Below the pieces are notes generated by a model. It saw nothing but the letters and a program-made list of their open reading frames with translations, searched no databases and had not been told where the DNA came from. Below are positions 41,113-49,246 of a stretch of 64,000 bases of DNA, piece after piece. The stretch is taken from the NCBI GenBank assembly GCA_020638555.1, contig JACKII010000007.1:62001-126000 (forward strand), written 5' to 3'. The DNA is from Alphaproteobacteria bacterium. Its GTDB lineage: Bacteria > Pseudomonadota > Alphaproteobacteria > Bin95. The position numbers and the translations under genes are program-made. How positions within the stretch are numbered: the first letter of the stretch is position 1; each line of letters starts with the position of its first letter.

Positions 41113-43227
41113 TCAGTCCGCCGTGGCGACGATCAGCGCGTCGACGGCGACGCAGCCTTCGCCCCTGGGGCGAACCAAGACCGGGTTCAGGTCGATGCTT
41201 TCCAGCGTCTCGGCATTGGCCGCCGCGAACACCGAGACCGCGGCCAGGGCTTCGGCGAGCGCGTCCACATCCGCCGGCGGCGCGCCGCGCACGCCTTCCA
41301 GCATCGGATAGCCGCGCACGCTGCGGATCATTTCGTGCGCCACGTCGACGCCGAAGGGCGCGAGGCGGAAGGTGACGTCTTTCAGCACCTCCACGAAAAT
41401 GCCGCCCAGGCCGAACATCACCACCGGGCCGAACACCGGGTCGCGCTGCACGCCGATAATGGTCTCGACCCCGCCCTGGACCATGGGTGCGAACAGCACG
41501 CCCTCCAGCCGCGCGGTCGGCACGGCGGTGCGGCCCCGTTGCATCAGCGTGTCGAAGGCGGCGGCGGCCTCGGCTTCGTCGGCGATGTTCAGCAGCACGC
41601 CGCCAATCTCCGACTTGTGCTGGATGTCGGGCGAGACGATCTTGGCGACCACCGGGAAGCCGATCTCCTTTGCCGCCGCGGCGGCGGCCTCGGCCGACTG
41701 GACGATGCGCTCGTCCACCACCGGCACGCCCGCGGCGGCCAGCATTTTCTTGGCGTCGAACTCGTTCAGCTGGGCGCCGGCCTGCACCTTGGGCGCGCCG
41801 GCGGGCAGGGCGGGTGGCGCCTGGCGCACCTTGCCGCCATAGAAGGCCTCGCCGAAATGCACCATGGCCGCCATGGCATTGATGGCGCGGGCCGGGTCCT
41901 CGTAGACCAGATAGCCCAGCTCCTCCAGCGGCTGCCGCGTTTCCTGGCGGGTGAGGGCGGAGAAGGTGATGAGCCGGTCCGGGAATTCCTTCGCCACCGC
42001 CTCGAACGCCGGTTGCAGCTTCTCCATCATGGTCGGATAGAGGCCGACGCTCGCCATGAAGCAAATGGCGTTGGTGTAGCCGCCGTCGCCCAGCAGCGAC
42101 TCGAACATGGGCTGCATGATGGTCGGGTCGTTGACCAGCTGGGCGGTGACGTCCAGCGGGTTGCGGGTGCCGGCGAAGGGCACCATTTCCTTCAGCCGCT
42201 TTTGCGTGCTCTCCGGCAGCGGCGGCAGGTCGAAGCCCTTGTCGGCCGCCGCATCGGCCATGATGACGCCGACGCCGCCGGAGACGGTGATCACGCCCAG
42301 GTCGCGCTTGGTCGGGAATTTCTTGGCCGAGCAGGCATAGGCGACGTCGAACATCTCGTCATAGGTGCGGGCGCGATAGACGTCGTAGTCGCGCAGCACC
42401 GCGTCGAACACCGCGTCCGAGCCGGTGAGGGAGGCCGTGTGCGAGGCCGCCGCCGCGCTGCCCACGTCGGACGTGCCGACCTTCATCAGCACCACCGGCT
42501 TCTTGTGGGCGCGGGCGATTTCCAGCGCCTCCAGCATGCGCGGCGCATCGGTGATGCCCTCCATATAGCCCATGACCACGTCGGTGTTCGGGTCCTGGGC
42601 CATGAAGGCGAGGCAGTCGGAGAAATCCACGTCGCACTGATTGCCCATGGTCGCCCACAGATTCATGCCATAGCCGCGTTCGCGCATGACCGTGTAGCAA
42701 TGGGCGCCGAACGCGCCGGACTGGCTCGCGACGGAAATGCCGCCGGTCTGCGGCTTGATGCCGGCCAGGTTGGCGAAGGTGGCGATCATGCCGGTGTTGG
42801 CGTTCATGGTGCCCATGCAGTTCGGCCCCATGATGCGCAACCCGCCCTCGCGGGCAATGGCGGCGACGCGCGCCTGTTCCTTGGCGCCGGCCTCGTTGAT
42901 CTCGGCAAAGCCGCTGGACAGGATGATGGCGGACTTCACGCCCTTCTCGACGCAGGCGGTGACCGCATCCAGGACCGCCGGTTGCGGCACGACGACGATG
43001 GCCATGTCCACCGGCTCGGCCACGTCGCGCAGCGAGGGCACGGCCGGCAGGCCCTGGATTTCCTTGCTGCGCGCGTTGACGGGGATGATCCGGCCCTGGA
43101 AGCCGGCGATCTTCATGTTGTCGATGGGCCGGCCGCCGATCTTGGTCGGCTCGGACGAGGCGCCGATGATGGCCACCGATTGCGGATCGAACAGGGTCCG
43201 GAGGCTCTCGGTATTGATCAGGGACAT
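41113..43227 (-). CDS. ADP-forming acyl-CoA ligase (acetate-CoA ligase family, fused subunits)
   Basis: The 704-residue protein joins a CoA-binding domain (SVAIIGASSEPTKIGGRP at about residue 17), a succinyl-CoA-ligase-like domain with MGPNCMGTMN, SQSGAFGAH and the phospho-His motif ASHTASLTGSD, and a C-terminal ATP-grasp domain starting near KKMLAAAGVPVVDER. It interconverts an acid plus CoA and ATP with acyl-CoA, ADP and phosphate. The acid is not known; related enzymes act on acetate, propionate, phenylacetate or pimelate. It lies 78 bp downstream of a DsrE-like gene and just upstream of the unknown operon. Confidence 0.9.
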   Translation of the reverse strand: MSLINTESLRTLFDPQSVAIIGASSEPTKIGGRPIDNMKIAGFQGRIIPVNARSKEIQGLPAVPSLRDVAEPVDMAIVVVPQPAVLDAVTACVEKGVKSAIILSSGFAEINEAGAKEQARVAAIAREGGLRIMGPNCMGTMNANTGMIATFANLAGIKPQTGGISVASQSGAFGAHCYTVMRERGYGMNLWATMGNQCDVDFSDCLAFMAQDPNTDVVMGYMEGITDAPRMLEALEIARAHKKPVVLMKVGTSDVGSAAAASHTASLTGSDAVFDAVLRDYDVYRARTYDEMFDVAYACSAKKFPTKRDLGVITVSGGVGVIMADAAADKGFDLPPLPESTQKRLKEMVPFAGTRNPLDVTAQLVNDPTIMQPMFESLLGDGGYTNAICFMASVGLYPTMMEKLQPAFEAVAKEFPDRLITFSALTRQETRQPLEELGYLVYEDPARAINAMAAMVHFGEAFYGGKVRQAPPALPAGAPKVQAGAQLNEFDAKKMLAAAGVPVVDERIVQSAEAAAAAAKEIGFPVVAKIVSPDIQHKSEIGGVLLNIADEAEAAAAFDTLMQRGRTAVPTARLEGVLFAPMVQGGVETIIGVQRDPVFGPVVMFGLGGIFVEVLKDVTFRLAPFGVDVAHEMIRSVRGYPMLEGVRGAPPADVDALAEALAAVSVFAAANAETLESIDLNPVLVRPRGEGCVAVDALIVATAD

Positions 43228-43305
43228 CGGCGGGCGTTCCTTGTGGTGACGATATTGGAAGTCGGTTGCGAATGCTACGCGGTGTTGCTTAGCCTGCCTA
43301 GGGGG

Positions 43306-43701
43306 CTAAACCCAAAGCAATTGCGCGTCGCTGCCGACATCGGCCAGGAATCCGACCACGCCCGTGACCGTCACGCCCTGCGGTACGGACATGCCGGAGG
43401 CGACCAGGCCGCTGTCGCAGGCCTGAAACCGGGCGCCGAGGGCTTCCAGGCTCTCCCACAACTCCGCGAAGCCGGCGATGCCCTTGGCGGTCAGCGCGTC
43501 GTCGTAGGCACCGGGCGCGGTGCCGTCCTCGGCCGGCAGCAGGGCGTCCAGGCCCGCCAGCGCGCGGCAGCCGGCCATGGTGAAGAACAGCGTCACCGGC
43601 CGGCCCACCGCCGCCGCCCCGGTCGCGAACAGCAGCGCGTAATGCACCCGGTCGACGCGGCCGCTCTGGATCACCAGGCCGAGGGCGGGTTGGTCAGGCA
43701 T
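43306..43701 (-). CDS. DsrE-family peroxiredoxin-like protein
   Basis: The 131-residue protein from MPDQPALGLVIQSGRVDRVHYALLFATGAAAVG has the DsrE/DsrF-like fold, with VTLFFTMAGCRAL and a later ARFQACDSGL bearing two Cys that could exchange sulfur. It overlaps the moeB stop by eight bases, so it is probably translated together with MoeB and may take part in sulfur relay for molybdopterin or thiolation. That link is positional inference. No other family name is secure. Confidence 0.75.
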   Translation of the reverse strand: MPDQPALGLVIQSGRVDRVHYALLFATGAAAVGRPVTLFFTMAGCRALAGLDALLPAEDGTAPGAYDDALTAKGIAGFAELWESLEALGARFQACDSGLVASGMSVPQGVTVTGVVGFLADVGSDAQLLWV

Positions 43702-44488
43702 GGAGCGACAGGTCCCGAATGGTCGGCTGCTCCCCGCAAAGCGGACAGGCCGGGTTCTTGCGCAGCTTGATATTGCGCCACTCGGTGTAGAGGCCGTCAT
43801 ACATCAGGAACCGGCCGGAGAGGCTCTCGCCGATCCCCAGGATTTCCTTCAGCACCTCCACCGCCTGTTGCACGCCGACCGCGCCGGCGACCGCGCCGAA
43901 CACGCCGGCCTCGGAGCAACTTGGCACCGTGCCGGGCGCCGGCGGCTCCGGAAACAGGCAGCGATAGCAGGGATGGCCGGTGCCCTGGTGGCTCTTGAAG
44001 GTCGACAACTGGCCCTCGAAGCGCAGCAGCGCGCCGGACACCAGGGTCTTGCCGGCCAGGTGGCAGGCGTCGTTCAGCAGATAGCGGGTCGCGAAATTGT
44101 CGGTGCCGTCGGCGACGATGGCATAGGGGGCGAGCACCTCCAGGGCGTTCGCCGCGGTCAGGCGCTCGCGGTAGACATCGACCCGCACGTCCGGATTCAG
44201 GTCGCCGATCATGCGGGCGGCACTCTCCGCCTTGGACACGCCCACGTCCCGGCTGCGGTGAATGACCTGGCGTTGCAGGTTGGAGAGGTCGACCGTGTCG
44301 CCGTCGATCACACCGATGCGGCCGACGCCGGCGGCGGCCAGGTATTGCAGCATCGGCGCGCCGAGCCCGCCGGCGCCGACCACCAGCACCGCGGCCTCCA
44401 GCAGCTTCTCCTGGCCGATGCCGCCCACCTCCGGCAGCAGGATGTGGCGGGAATAGCGTTCGAGTTGTTCGTCGGTCCAGTCGATCAT
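43694..44488 (-). CDS. moeB: MoeB/ThiF-family sulfur-carrier adenylyltransferase
   Basis: MoeB adenylates the C-terminal Gly of the MoaD-type sulfur carrier. The 264-residue protein opens ERYSRHILLPEVGGIGQEKL, then VLVVGAGGLGAPMLQYLAAAGVG and GVIDGDTVDLSNLQRQ. Zinc Cys pairs CYRC and CPLC are present, as is SCSEAGVFG. There is no fused rhodanese domain. It could serve ThiS instead of MoaD, since the families overlap. A DsrE-like gene overlaps its 3' end; dut lies upstream behind a family A repeat. Confidence 0.87.
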   Translation of the reverse strand: MIDWTDEQLERYSRHILLPEVGGIGQEKLLEAAVLVVGAGGLGAPMLQYLAAAGVGRIGVIDGDTVDLSNLQRQVIHRSRDVGVSKAESAARMIGDLNPDVRVDVYRERLTAANALEVLAPYAIVADGTDNFATRYLLNDACHLAGKTLVSGALLRFEGQLSTFKSHQGTGHPCYRCLFPEPPAPGTVPSCSEAGVFGAVAGAVGVQQAVEVLKEILGIGESLSGRFLMYDGLYTEWRNIKLRKNPACPLCGEQPTIRDLSLHA

Positions 44489-44575
44489 GGGGTCACCATA
44501 TCTTCATCTGGCGTCATTGCTCCGGCTTCGTCTCGCAACGACGCCGGAACGAACACTAGCACCAACTCCCGAGGG

Positions 44576-44717
44576 CGTCATTGCGAGGACGCAGCGCGGC
44601 CGAAGCAATCCACCCACGCGGTCATTGGTCATGATGTGTACTGCGGGCAGGATCATGACGTCGGCCGCCGATGGATTGCTTCGTCGCCCGGATGGATCCG
44701 GGCTCCTCGCAATGACG
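44576..44717. repeat. Dispersed inverted repeat, family A, copy 2
   Basis: A 142-bp element in the moeB-dut spacer: CGTCATTGCGAGGA (44576-44589) is repeated inverted as TCCTCGCAATGACG (44704-44717), with inner arms CGAAGCAATCCA and TGGATTGCTTCG. The outer words also occur at 9728-9824. The rest of the spacer holds a partial copy of the same words near 44514-44545. Confidence 0.85.
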
Positions 44718-44746
44718 TCCCGAAAAAGGGCCGTGCTCAAGCGTCG

Positions 44747-45217
44747 TCAAACCCCCGTCGAGCCGAATCCGCCTGCGCCGCGCTCGGTCCGGTCCAGGTC
44801 GCTGGCCGGCTGCCAGTTGGCGCGGGCGACAGGGGCCAGCACCAGCTGGGCGATGCGCAGGCCGCGCTCCACGGTGAAGGGGGCGACGCCGTGGTTGATG
44901 AGAATCGCGCCGATCTCGCCGCGATAGTCGGCGTCGATGGTGCCGGGCGCATTCAGCAGGGTCACGCCATGGCGAAGCGCCAGGCCGGAGCGTGGCCGCA
45001 CCTGCGCCTCATAGCCGGCGGGGAGGGCGATGGCGATGCCGCAGGGCACCAGCGCCCGCTCGCCCGGTGCGAGGGTGACGGTTGCGCCCTCGGCCACGGC
45101 GGCCAGCAGGTCGCAGCCGGCCGCTAGCGCGGTCTCGTAGCGGGGCAGGGGCAGGTTCGCCGCGTGGTCGAGCACGCGGACGGCGACGGGGACGGGGACA
45201 CGGACGGCGGCGCTCAC
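44747..45217 (-). CDS. dut: dUTP diphosphatase
   Basis: Dut hydrolyses dUTP to dUMP, keeping uracil out of DNA. The 156-residue trimer subunit has motif 1 AGCDLLAA, motif 2 RPRSGLALRHG, motif 3 GTIDADYRGEIG, motif 4 RGLRIAQLVLAP and the C-terminal motif 5 ERGAGGFGSTG, all intact. Its ATG overlaps the coaBC stop by four bases (ATGA); the coaBC-dut order is common in this class. A poorly conserved N-terminal 14-residue leader may not be translated if a later start is used. Confidence 0.95.
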   Translation of the reverse strand: MSAAVRVPVPVAVRVLDHAANLPLPRYETALAAGCDLLAAVAEGATVTLAPGERALVPCGIAIALPAGYEAQVRPRSGLALRHGVTLLNAPGTIDADYRGEIGAILINHGVAPFTVERGLRIAQLVLAPVARANWQPASDLDRTERGAGGFGSTGV

Positions 45218-46449
45218 GCGCGCCCCGCGTCCGCCAGGGCCTCGCCGAACTGCGCCGCGATGCGGTCGGCCAGCCGGTCCGCCACCTGGGCCTTGGTCAT
45301 GCGCGGCCAGTCCTCCACCGCGTTTGCCGAGACCAGATGCACGGTGTTGTCATCGCCGCCGAACGTGCCGGTACCGGGCGAGACGTCGTTGGCGACGATC
45401 CAGTCGCAGCCCTTGCGGCCCAGCTTGTCGCGCGCATAGGCGACGACATTGCCGGTCTCGGCCGCAAAGCCGACCACCAGGCGCGGCCGGGCGTTGGCGG
45501 CGAGCGAGCCCAGGCTTTTCAGAATGTCCGGATTTTCCACCAAGGGCAGCGGCGGCGGTCCCTTGCCGTCTTTCTTGATCTTCTTGTCGGTGTCGAGGTC
45601 GACGCGCCAGTCCGCCACCGCGGCGGCGCAGACCGCGATATCCGCCGGCAAGGCGGCGTGGCAGGCGTCGTGCATCTGCCGGGCGCTTTCGATCCGCACC
45701 ACGTCGACGCCGGCCGGGTCCGCCATGGCGGTGGGGCCGGAGACGAGGGTGGTGCGGGCGCCCAGACGGGCGAGCGCCGCGGCGATGGCATGGCCCTGCT
45801 TGCCGCTGGAGCGGTTCGCGATATAGCGCACCGGGTCGATGGCCTCCCAGGTCGGGCCGCTGGTGACCAGGGCATGGCGGCCGGCGAGCGGTTTCGGCGC
45901 CGCCTCGGCAGCAAAAAACCCCTCGATGGCGGCGACGATGTCCATCACCTCCGCCAGCCGCCCGGTGCCGATCTCGCCGCAGGCGAGGTTGCCGGCGCCG
46001 GGGCCGACCCGCAACACGCCGCGCGCCTCCAGCGTCAGCATGTTGGCCTGGGTGGCCGGGTGCTGCCACATCATCACATTCATGGTCGGACAGACCATCA
46101 CCGGCTTGTCGGTCGCCAGCAGCGCGGTGGAGGCGAGGTCGTCCGCATGGCCGTGCGCCATCTTGGCCAGCAGATCGGCCGACGCCGGGCAGACCACCAG
46201 CAGGTCGGCCTCGCGCGAGAGGCGGATATGGCCCATCTCCGCCTCGTCGGTCAGGCTGAACAGGTCCTGATAGACCTTGTTCTCGCTGAGCGCCGCGACC
46301 GACAGCGGCGTCACGAACTCCGCCCCGCCTCGGGTCAGCACGCAGCGCACGTCCGCGCCCCGCTCGCGCAGGCGGCGGATCAGGTCGAGGCTGCGATAGG
46401 CAGCGATGCCGCCCGCGATGATCAGCAGAATGCGTTTGCCGTTCAGCAT
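45214..46449 (-). CDS. coaBC: Bifunctional phosphopantothenoylcysteine decarboxylase/ligase
   Basis: CoaBC makes 4'-phosphopantetheine in CoA synthesis. The 411-residue protein has the flavoprotein CoaC half (ILLIIAGGIAAYRSLDLIRRL, LVVCPASADLLAKMAHGHADDL, PTMNVMMW and the active-site Cys in NLACGEIGTGRL) and the CoaB half (LVTSGPTWEAIDPVRYIANRSSGKQG, AAAVADWR and VGFAAET). The in-frame ORF runs further upstream but crosses the PrpD gene. Downstream it overlaps dut. It follows the PrpD-family gene by 20 bp. Confidence 0.95.
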   Translation of the reverse strand: MLNGKRILLIIAGGIAAYRSLDLIRRLRERGADVRCVLTRGGAEFVTPLSVAALSENKVYQDLFSLTDEAEMGHIRLSREADLLVVCPASADLLAKMAHGHADDLASTALLATDKPVMVCPTMNVMMWQHPATQANMLTLEARGVLRVGPGAGNLACGEIGTGRLAEVMDIVAAIEGFFAAEAAPKPLAGRHALVTSGPTWEAIDPVRYIANRSSGKQGHAIAAALARLGARTTLVSGPTAMADPAGVDVVRIESARQMHDACHAALPADIAVCAAAVADWRVDLDTDKKIKKDGKGPPPLPLVENPDILKSLGSLAANARPRLVVGFAAETGNVVAYARDKLGRKGCDWIVANDVSPGTGTFGGDDNTVHLVSANAVEDWPRMTKAQVADRLADRIAAQFGEALADAGRA

Positions 46450-46469
46450 AAACCCTCTCTGCGCGCGGC

Positions 46470-47834
46470 TTAGCCGAACCGGCTGTCGGCGAGCCAGCCG
46501 GCCATGGCCGCCTGGTCTTCGAGGCCGGCAATGGCGGCGACCATGCCGTCCACCTTTTCGGCGCCGAGCAGCGGTGTGGCCAGCGCGCGGAATTTCTTTT
46601 CCAGCTTGGCCTCCTGCTCGCCCAGGTCGGTCATCGGCTGGCCGATGTCGAATTCCTGGCGCAGCACGGTGCCGTCCTTCTGGGTCACCACCACCTCGGA
46701 GAAGAATTTCTCGTAGTCCTCGCGACCGTGCACCACCACCTTCCGGCGCAGGTCGGCGACGCCGTCGACCTCGAATGTCTCGTCCTGATACAGCGACAGG
46801 CTGCCGTCCGCCTTGTTCAGCAGGCCGAGCGAGACATTGTGGGCCAGCGAGAATTTGGCCTCCAGGCCGCTTTTCGGCTCGGCGATGTCGCACATGCCGA
46901 TGGCGTTGGTCGGCACGTTGATCTCGATCTTCTCGACCAGGGCCGGGTCGAAACCGTCCTGCAGGCGCAGGCGCAGCGCCGCCTCGGTCGGCGCGTGGGT
47001 GCCGTAGCAGGCCGGATGGTATTTGAACAGCGTGTCCTGGGTGTGGAACAACTCGCCGATCCGCTCCAGCGCGCGCTCGATGTCGACGCCCTCGGCCATG
47101 GTGTCGCCGAAGCCCTGGGCGATATCCAGCGTGTTCTCGCGGGCGGTGAAGCCGCGGGCCGCCAGGGTCGCGGCCAGCAGGCCGTTCTGCGCCGCCTTGC
47201 CGGCGTGCAGCGGCTTGGTCATGGTGCCGAAATTGCTCTTGAGGCCAGCGGCCTGGCTGGCGGCGATGCCGATGGCGCGGTTGGTCGCCTCCGCATCCAG
47301 GCCCAGCAGGTTGGCGCAGCCGGCCGCCGCGCCGATGGCGCCGATCGTGCCGGTGGAATGCCAGCCGCGGGCGTAATGGCCCTTGCTCATCATGCCGCCG
47401 ATGCGCGCCAGCACCTCGACGCCGGCGACGAAGGCGGTGATGACCGCCTTGCCGTCCTTGCCGTGGCGTTCCGCCAGCGCCAGCACCGCCGGCATGACCG
47501 CGACGGTCGGGTGGCCGGTGAAAATGCCGAGCACGTCGTCATAGTCCAGCGCGTGCGCGGCCGAGCCGTTGTAGAGCGCGGCCTGGCTGGTCGAGGTCTT
47601 CTCGCCCCAGCCGATCAGGGTCGCGTGCGGCGCGCCGCCCTCGTCCTCGACCTGGGCATGCAGCATCTGGCTCAGCGGCTCGGATTTGCCGGCGAGCGTC
47701 ACGCCCACCATGTCGAGCAGGCAGTGGCGGGCGACGGTGCGGGCCTCCACCGGGATGCGGTCGAAGGTCAGGGTGGCGGCGAACTCGGCCAGCGCCTCGG
47801 TGACTTTCGGTTCGTTGCGCAGCGTTTCGGCCAT
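46470..47834 (-). CDS. MmgE/PrpD family protein
   Basis: The 454-residue protein has the family's N-terminal helical domain with AAHALDYDDVLGIFTGHPTVAVMPAVLAL and the second domain with WHSTGTIGAIGAAAGCANLLGL, FGTMTKPLHAGKAAQNG and YHPACYGTHAPTEA. PrpD is 2-methylcitrate dehydratase, but the wider family also includes immune-responsive gene 1 (cis-aconitate decarboxylase) and other dehydratases. No prpB or prpC is nearby, so methylcitrate use is not supported. It lies upstream of coaBC and divergent from the 47.9 kb regulatory region. Confidence 0.85.
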   Translation of the reverse strand: MAETLRNEPKVTEALAEFAATLTFDRIPVEARTVARHCLLDMVGVTLAGKSEPLSQMLHAQVEDEGGAPHATLIGWGEKTSTSQAALYNGSAAHALDYDDVLGIFTGHPTVAVMPAVLALAERHGKDGKAVITAFVAGVEVLARIGGMMSKGHYARGWHSTGTIGAIGAAAGCANLLGLDAEATNRAIGIAASQAAGLKSNFGTMTKPLHAGKAAQNGLLAATLAARGFTARENTLDIAQGFGDTMAEGVDIERALERIGELFHTQDTLFKYHPACYGTHAPTEAALRLRLQDGFDPALVEKIEINVPTNAIGMCDIAEPKSGLEAKFSLAHNVSLGLLNKADGSLSLYQDETFEVDGVADLRRKVVVHGREDYEKFFSEVVVTQKDGTVLRQEFDIGQPMTDLGEQEAKLEKKFRALATPLLGAEKVDGMVAAIAGLEDQAAMAGWLADSRFG

Positions 47835-47980
47835 GGCGGTTCCTCCTGAAGGCCCAGGTCTGGGACGATTGGGCTACGATTCATGCGGCGGCGGCGGTCT
47901 CAGGTCAAGCGCGCGTCCGTTCCGGTCCGCCGAACGCCCATCCGGTCCCCGCCGGCGCAGGGTGCGAAGTTTGGCAAAAG

Positions 47981-47996
47981 TGTGACCACGATCACA
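47981..47996. promoter_or_regulatory. Perfect CRP-type binding site
   Basis: TGTGACCACGATCACA is TGTGA-N6-TCACA with no mismatch to the CRP/FNR-superfamily consensus. It centres at 47988.5, about 41.5 bases before a likely start near 48030, the class II activator geometry with a -10 box TAGGTT at 48018-48023. It is the main feature of the 375-bp spacer 47835-48209, with the short transcript that follows. Confidence 0.6.
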
Positions 47997-48029
47997 GAAG
48001 GCCGGCGAAAGCGGTGCTAGGTTGGCTTC

Positions 48030-48091
48030 ATCGAAAGAGGCGAAGTCCCGAGAGAGCACAGACCCAGGCCGAAGCCGGCCTGGGTATTTTT
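48030..48091 (+). ncRNA. Candidate CRP-controlled small RNA
   Basis: Downstream of the CRP-type site and -10 box, about 62 bases end in an intrinsic terminator: ACCCAGGCC (48062-48070), loop, GGCCTGGGT (48077-48085) and TTTTT. No convincing protein is encoded; short frames here end within or past the terminator and have no SD. A second copy of CCGGCCTGGGTATT lies 38 bases further on. The transcript is predicted, not known; the start is inferred from the promoter. Confidence 0.5.
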
Positions 48092-48209
48092 GTGGCCGGA
48101 GCCGGGCCGCAACCGGCCTGGGTATTCCATGGCCGGGCCCAGGTCGATTGTGGGGGCGGGACTACGCCTCTATGCTGCGGCAACGGAAACCGCAACCGGG
48201 CGCCGATGC

Positions 48210-49232
48210 ATGATGACCGTGACGGAACACGTGGTTCGCACCAACGGCCACACCACTTTCTTCCTGGCCGCCGGACCGGAGGACGGGCCGCCGGTGATCC
48301 TGGTGCATGGCTGGCCCGAACTCTCCCATAGCTGGCGCCACCAATTGGCTTGCCTCGGCGGGCTGGGCTTCCGGGCCATCGCGCCGGACATGCGCGGCTA
48401 TGGCCGTTCCAGCGTCTATGACCGGCACGAGGACTATGGCCTGCGCCCGATCGTCGGCGATCTGATCGGGCTCGCCGACGCGCTGGACATCGACCGGGCG
48501 GTTTGGGTCGGCCATGACTGGGGCGCGCCGGCGGTGTGGAGCCTGGCCGCCCATCATCCGGCGCGCTGCCACGGCGTCGCCAATCTCTGCGTCCCCTATG
48601 GCGCCCTCGACCGCGGGCTGGAGCCGGCCCTGCCGCTGATCGACCGCAGCGTGTATCCGGAGGCGGAGTTTCCCGTCGGCCAGTGGGAATACCAGCGCTT
48701 CTACGAGGAGAATTTCGCGGCCGCCATCGCTCCGTTCGACGCGGATCCCTACCGCGCCGTGAAGGCGCTGTTCCGCAGCGGCTCTGCCAAGGGGCTGGGC
48801 CAGGCGAGCCGGACCGCGTTCGTGCGTCGCGACGGCGGCTGGTTCGGCGGTGCGGATTTGCCCCCGGACGTGCCGCGCGACGCCGCCGTGGTCAGCGAGG
48901 CAGACCTGTCGGTCTATGCCGCCGCCCTGGCCCGCACCGGCTTTTTCGGCCCCAGTTCCTGGTATATGAACCACGCCGCCAACGCCGCCTATGCCGAGAG
49001 CGCGGCCGGTGGCGGGCGGCTGGCGATGCCGGTGCTGTTCCTGGCCGCCCGCTACGACTATACCTGCGAAAGCGTCGATTCGCGCCTGGGCGAGCCGATG
49101 CGGGCGCTGTGTGCGGACCTGACCGAACGGGTGATCGCGTCCGGCCACTGGATGGCCCAGGAACAGCCGGTCGCGGTCAACGCCGCCCTGGTCGGCTGGC
49201 TCGCCACCCGCCTGCCGCAGGTCTGGCCCTGA
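48210..49232 (+). CDS. Epoxide-hydrolase-like alpha/beta hydrolase
   Basis: The 340-residue protein has the epoxide-hydrolase layout: the HGWPELSHSW oxyanion motif, MRGYGRS, the nucleophile elbow GHDWGAPAVW with catalytic Asp, a cap region with paired Tyr residues, the acid ARYDYTCESVDSR and His in ASGHWMAQEQP. An Asp nucleophile, not Ser, indicates an epoxide hydrolase or haloalkane dehalogenase-like reaction. The start at 48210 (MMTVTEHVVR) is chosen because earlier in-frame codons run through the small-RNA spacer. The physiological epoxide is unknown. Confidence 0.85.
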   Translation: MMTVTEHVVRTNGHTTFFLAAGPEDGPPVILVHGWPELSHSWRHQLACLGGLGFRAIAPDMRGYGRSSVYDRHEDYGLRPIVGDLIGLADALDIDRAVWVGHDWGAPAVWSLAAHHPARCHGVANLCVPYGALDRGLEPALPLIDRSVYPEAEFPVGQWEYQRFYEENFAAAIAPFDADPYRAVKALFRSGSAKGLGQASRTAFVRRDGGWFGGADLPPDVPRDAAVVSEADLSVYAAALARTGFFGPSSWYMNHAANAAYAESAAGGGRLAMPVLFLAARYDYTCESVDSRLGEPMRALCADLTERVIASGHWMAQEQPVAVNAALVGWLATRLPQVWP

Positions 49233-49246
49233 GGCGGCCGCGTCCG

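Noticed and set aside
41021..42064. 347-codon minus-strand frame inside the acyl-CoA ligase gene
   Set aside because: It is an out-of-frame Arg/Gly-rich translation of the ligase gene, without start context.
43290..43311. Second MntR-like palindrome (TTAGCC-N9-GGCTAA) at the dsrE-like stop
   Set aside because: The arms are further apart than in the mntP site and lie on the stop codon; more likely a weak hairpin.
48022..48213. 63-codon frame across the small RNA region
   Set aside because: It has no SD, runs through the terminator and a duplicated word, and shows no protein-like conservation pattern.
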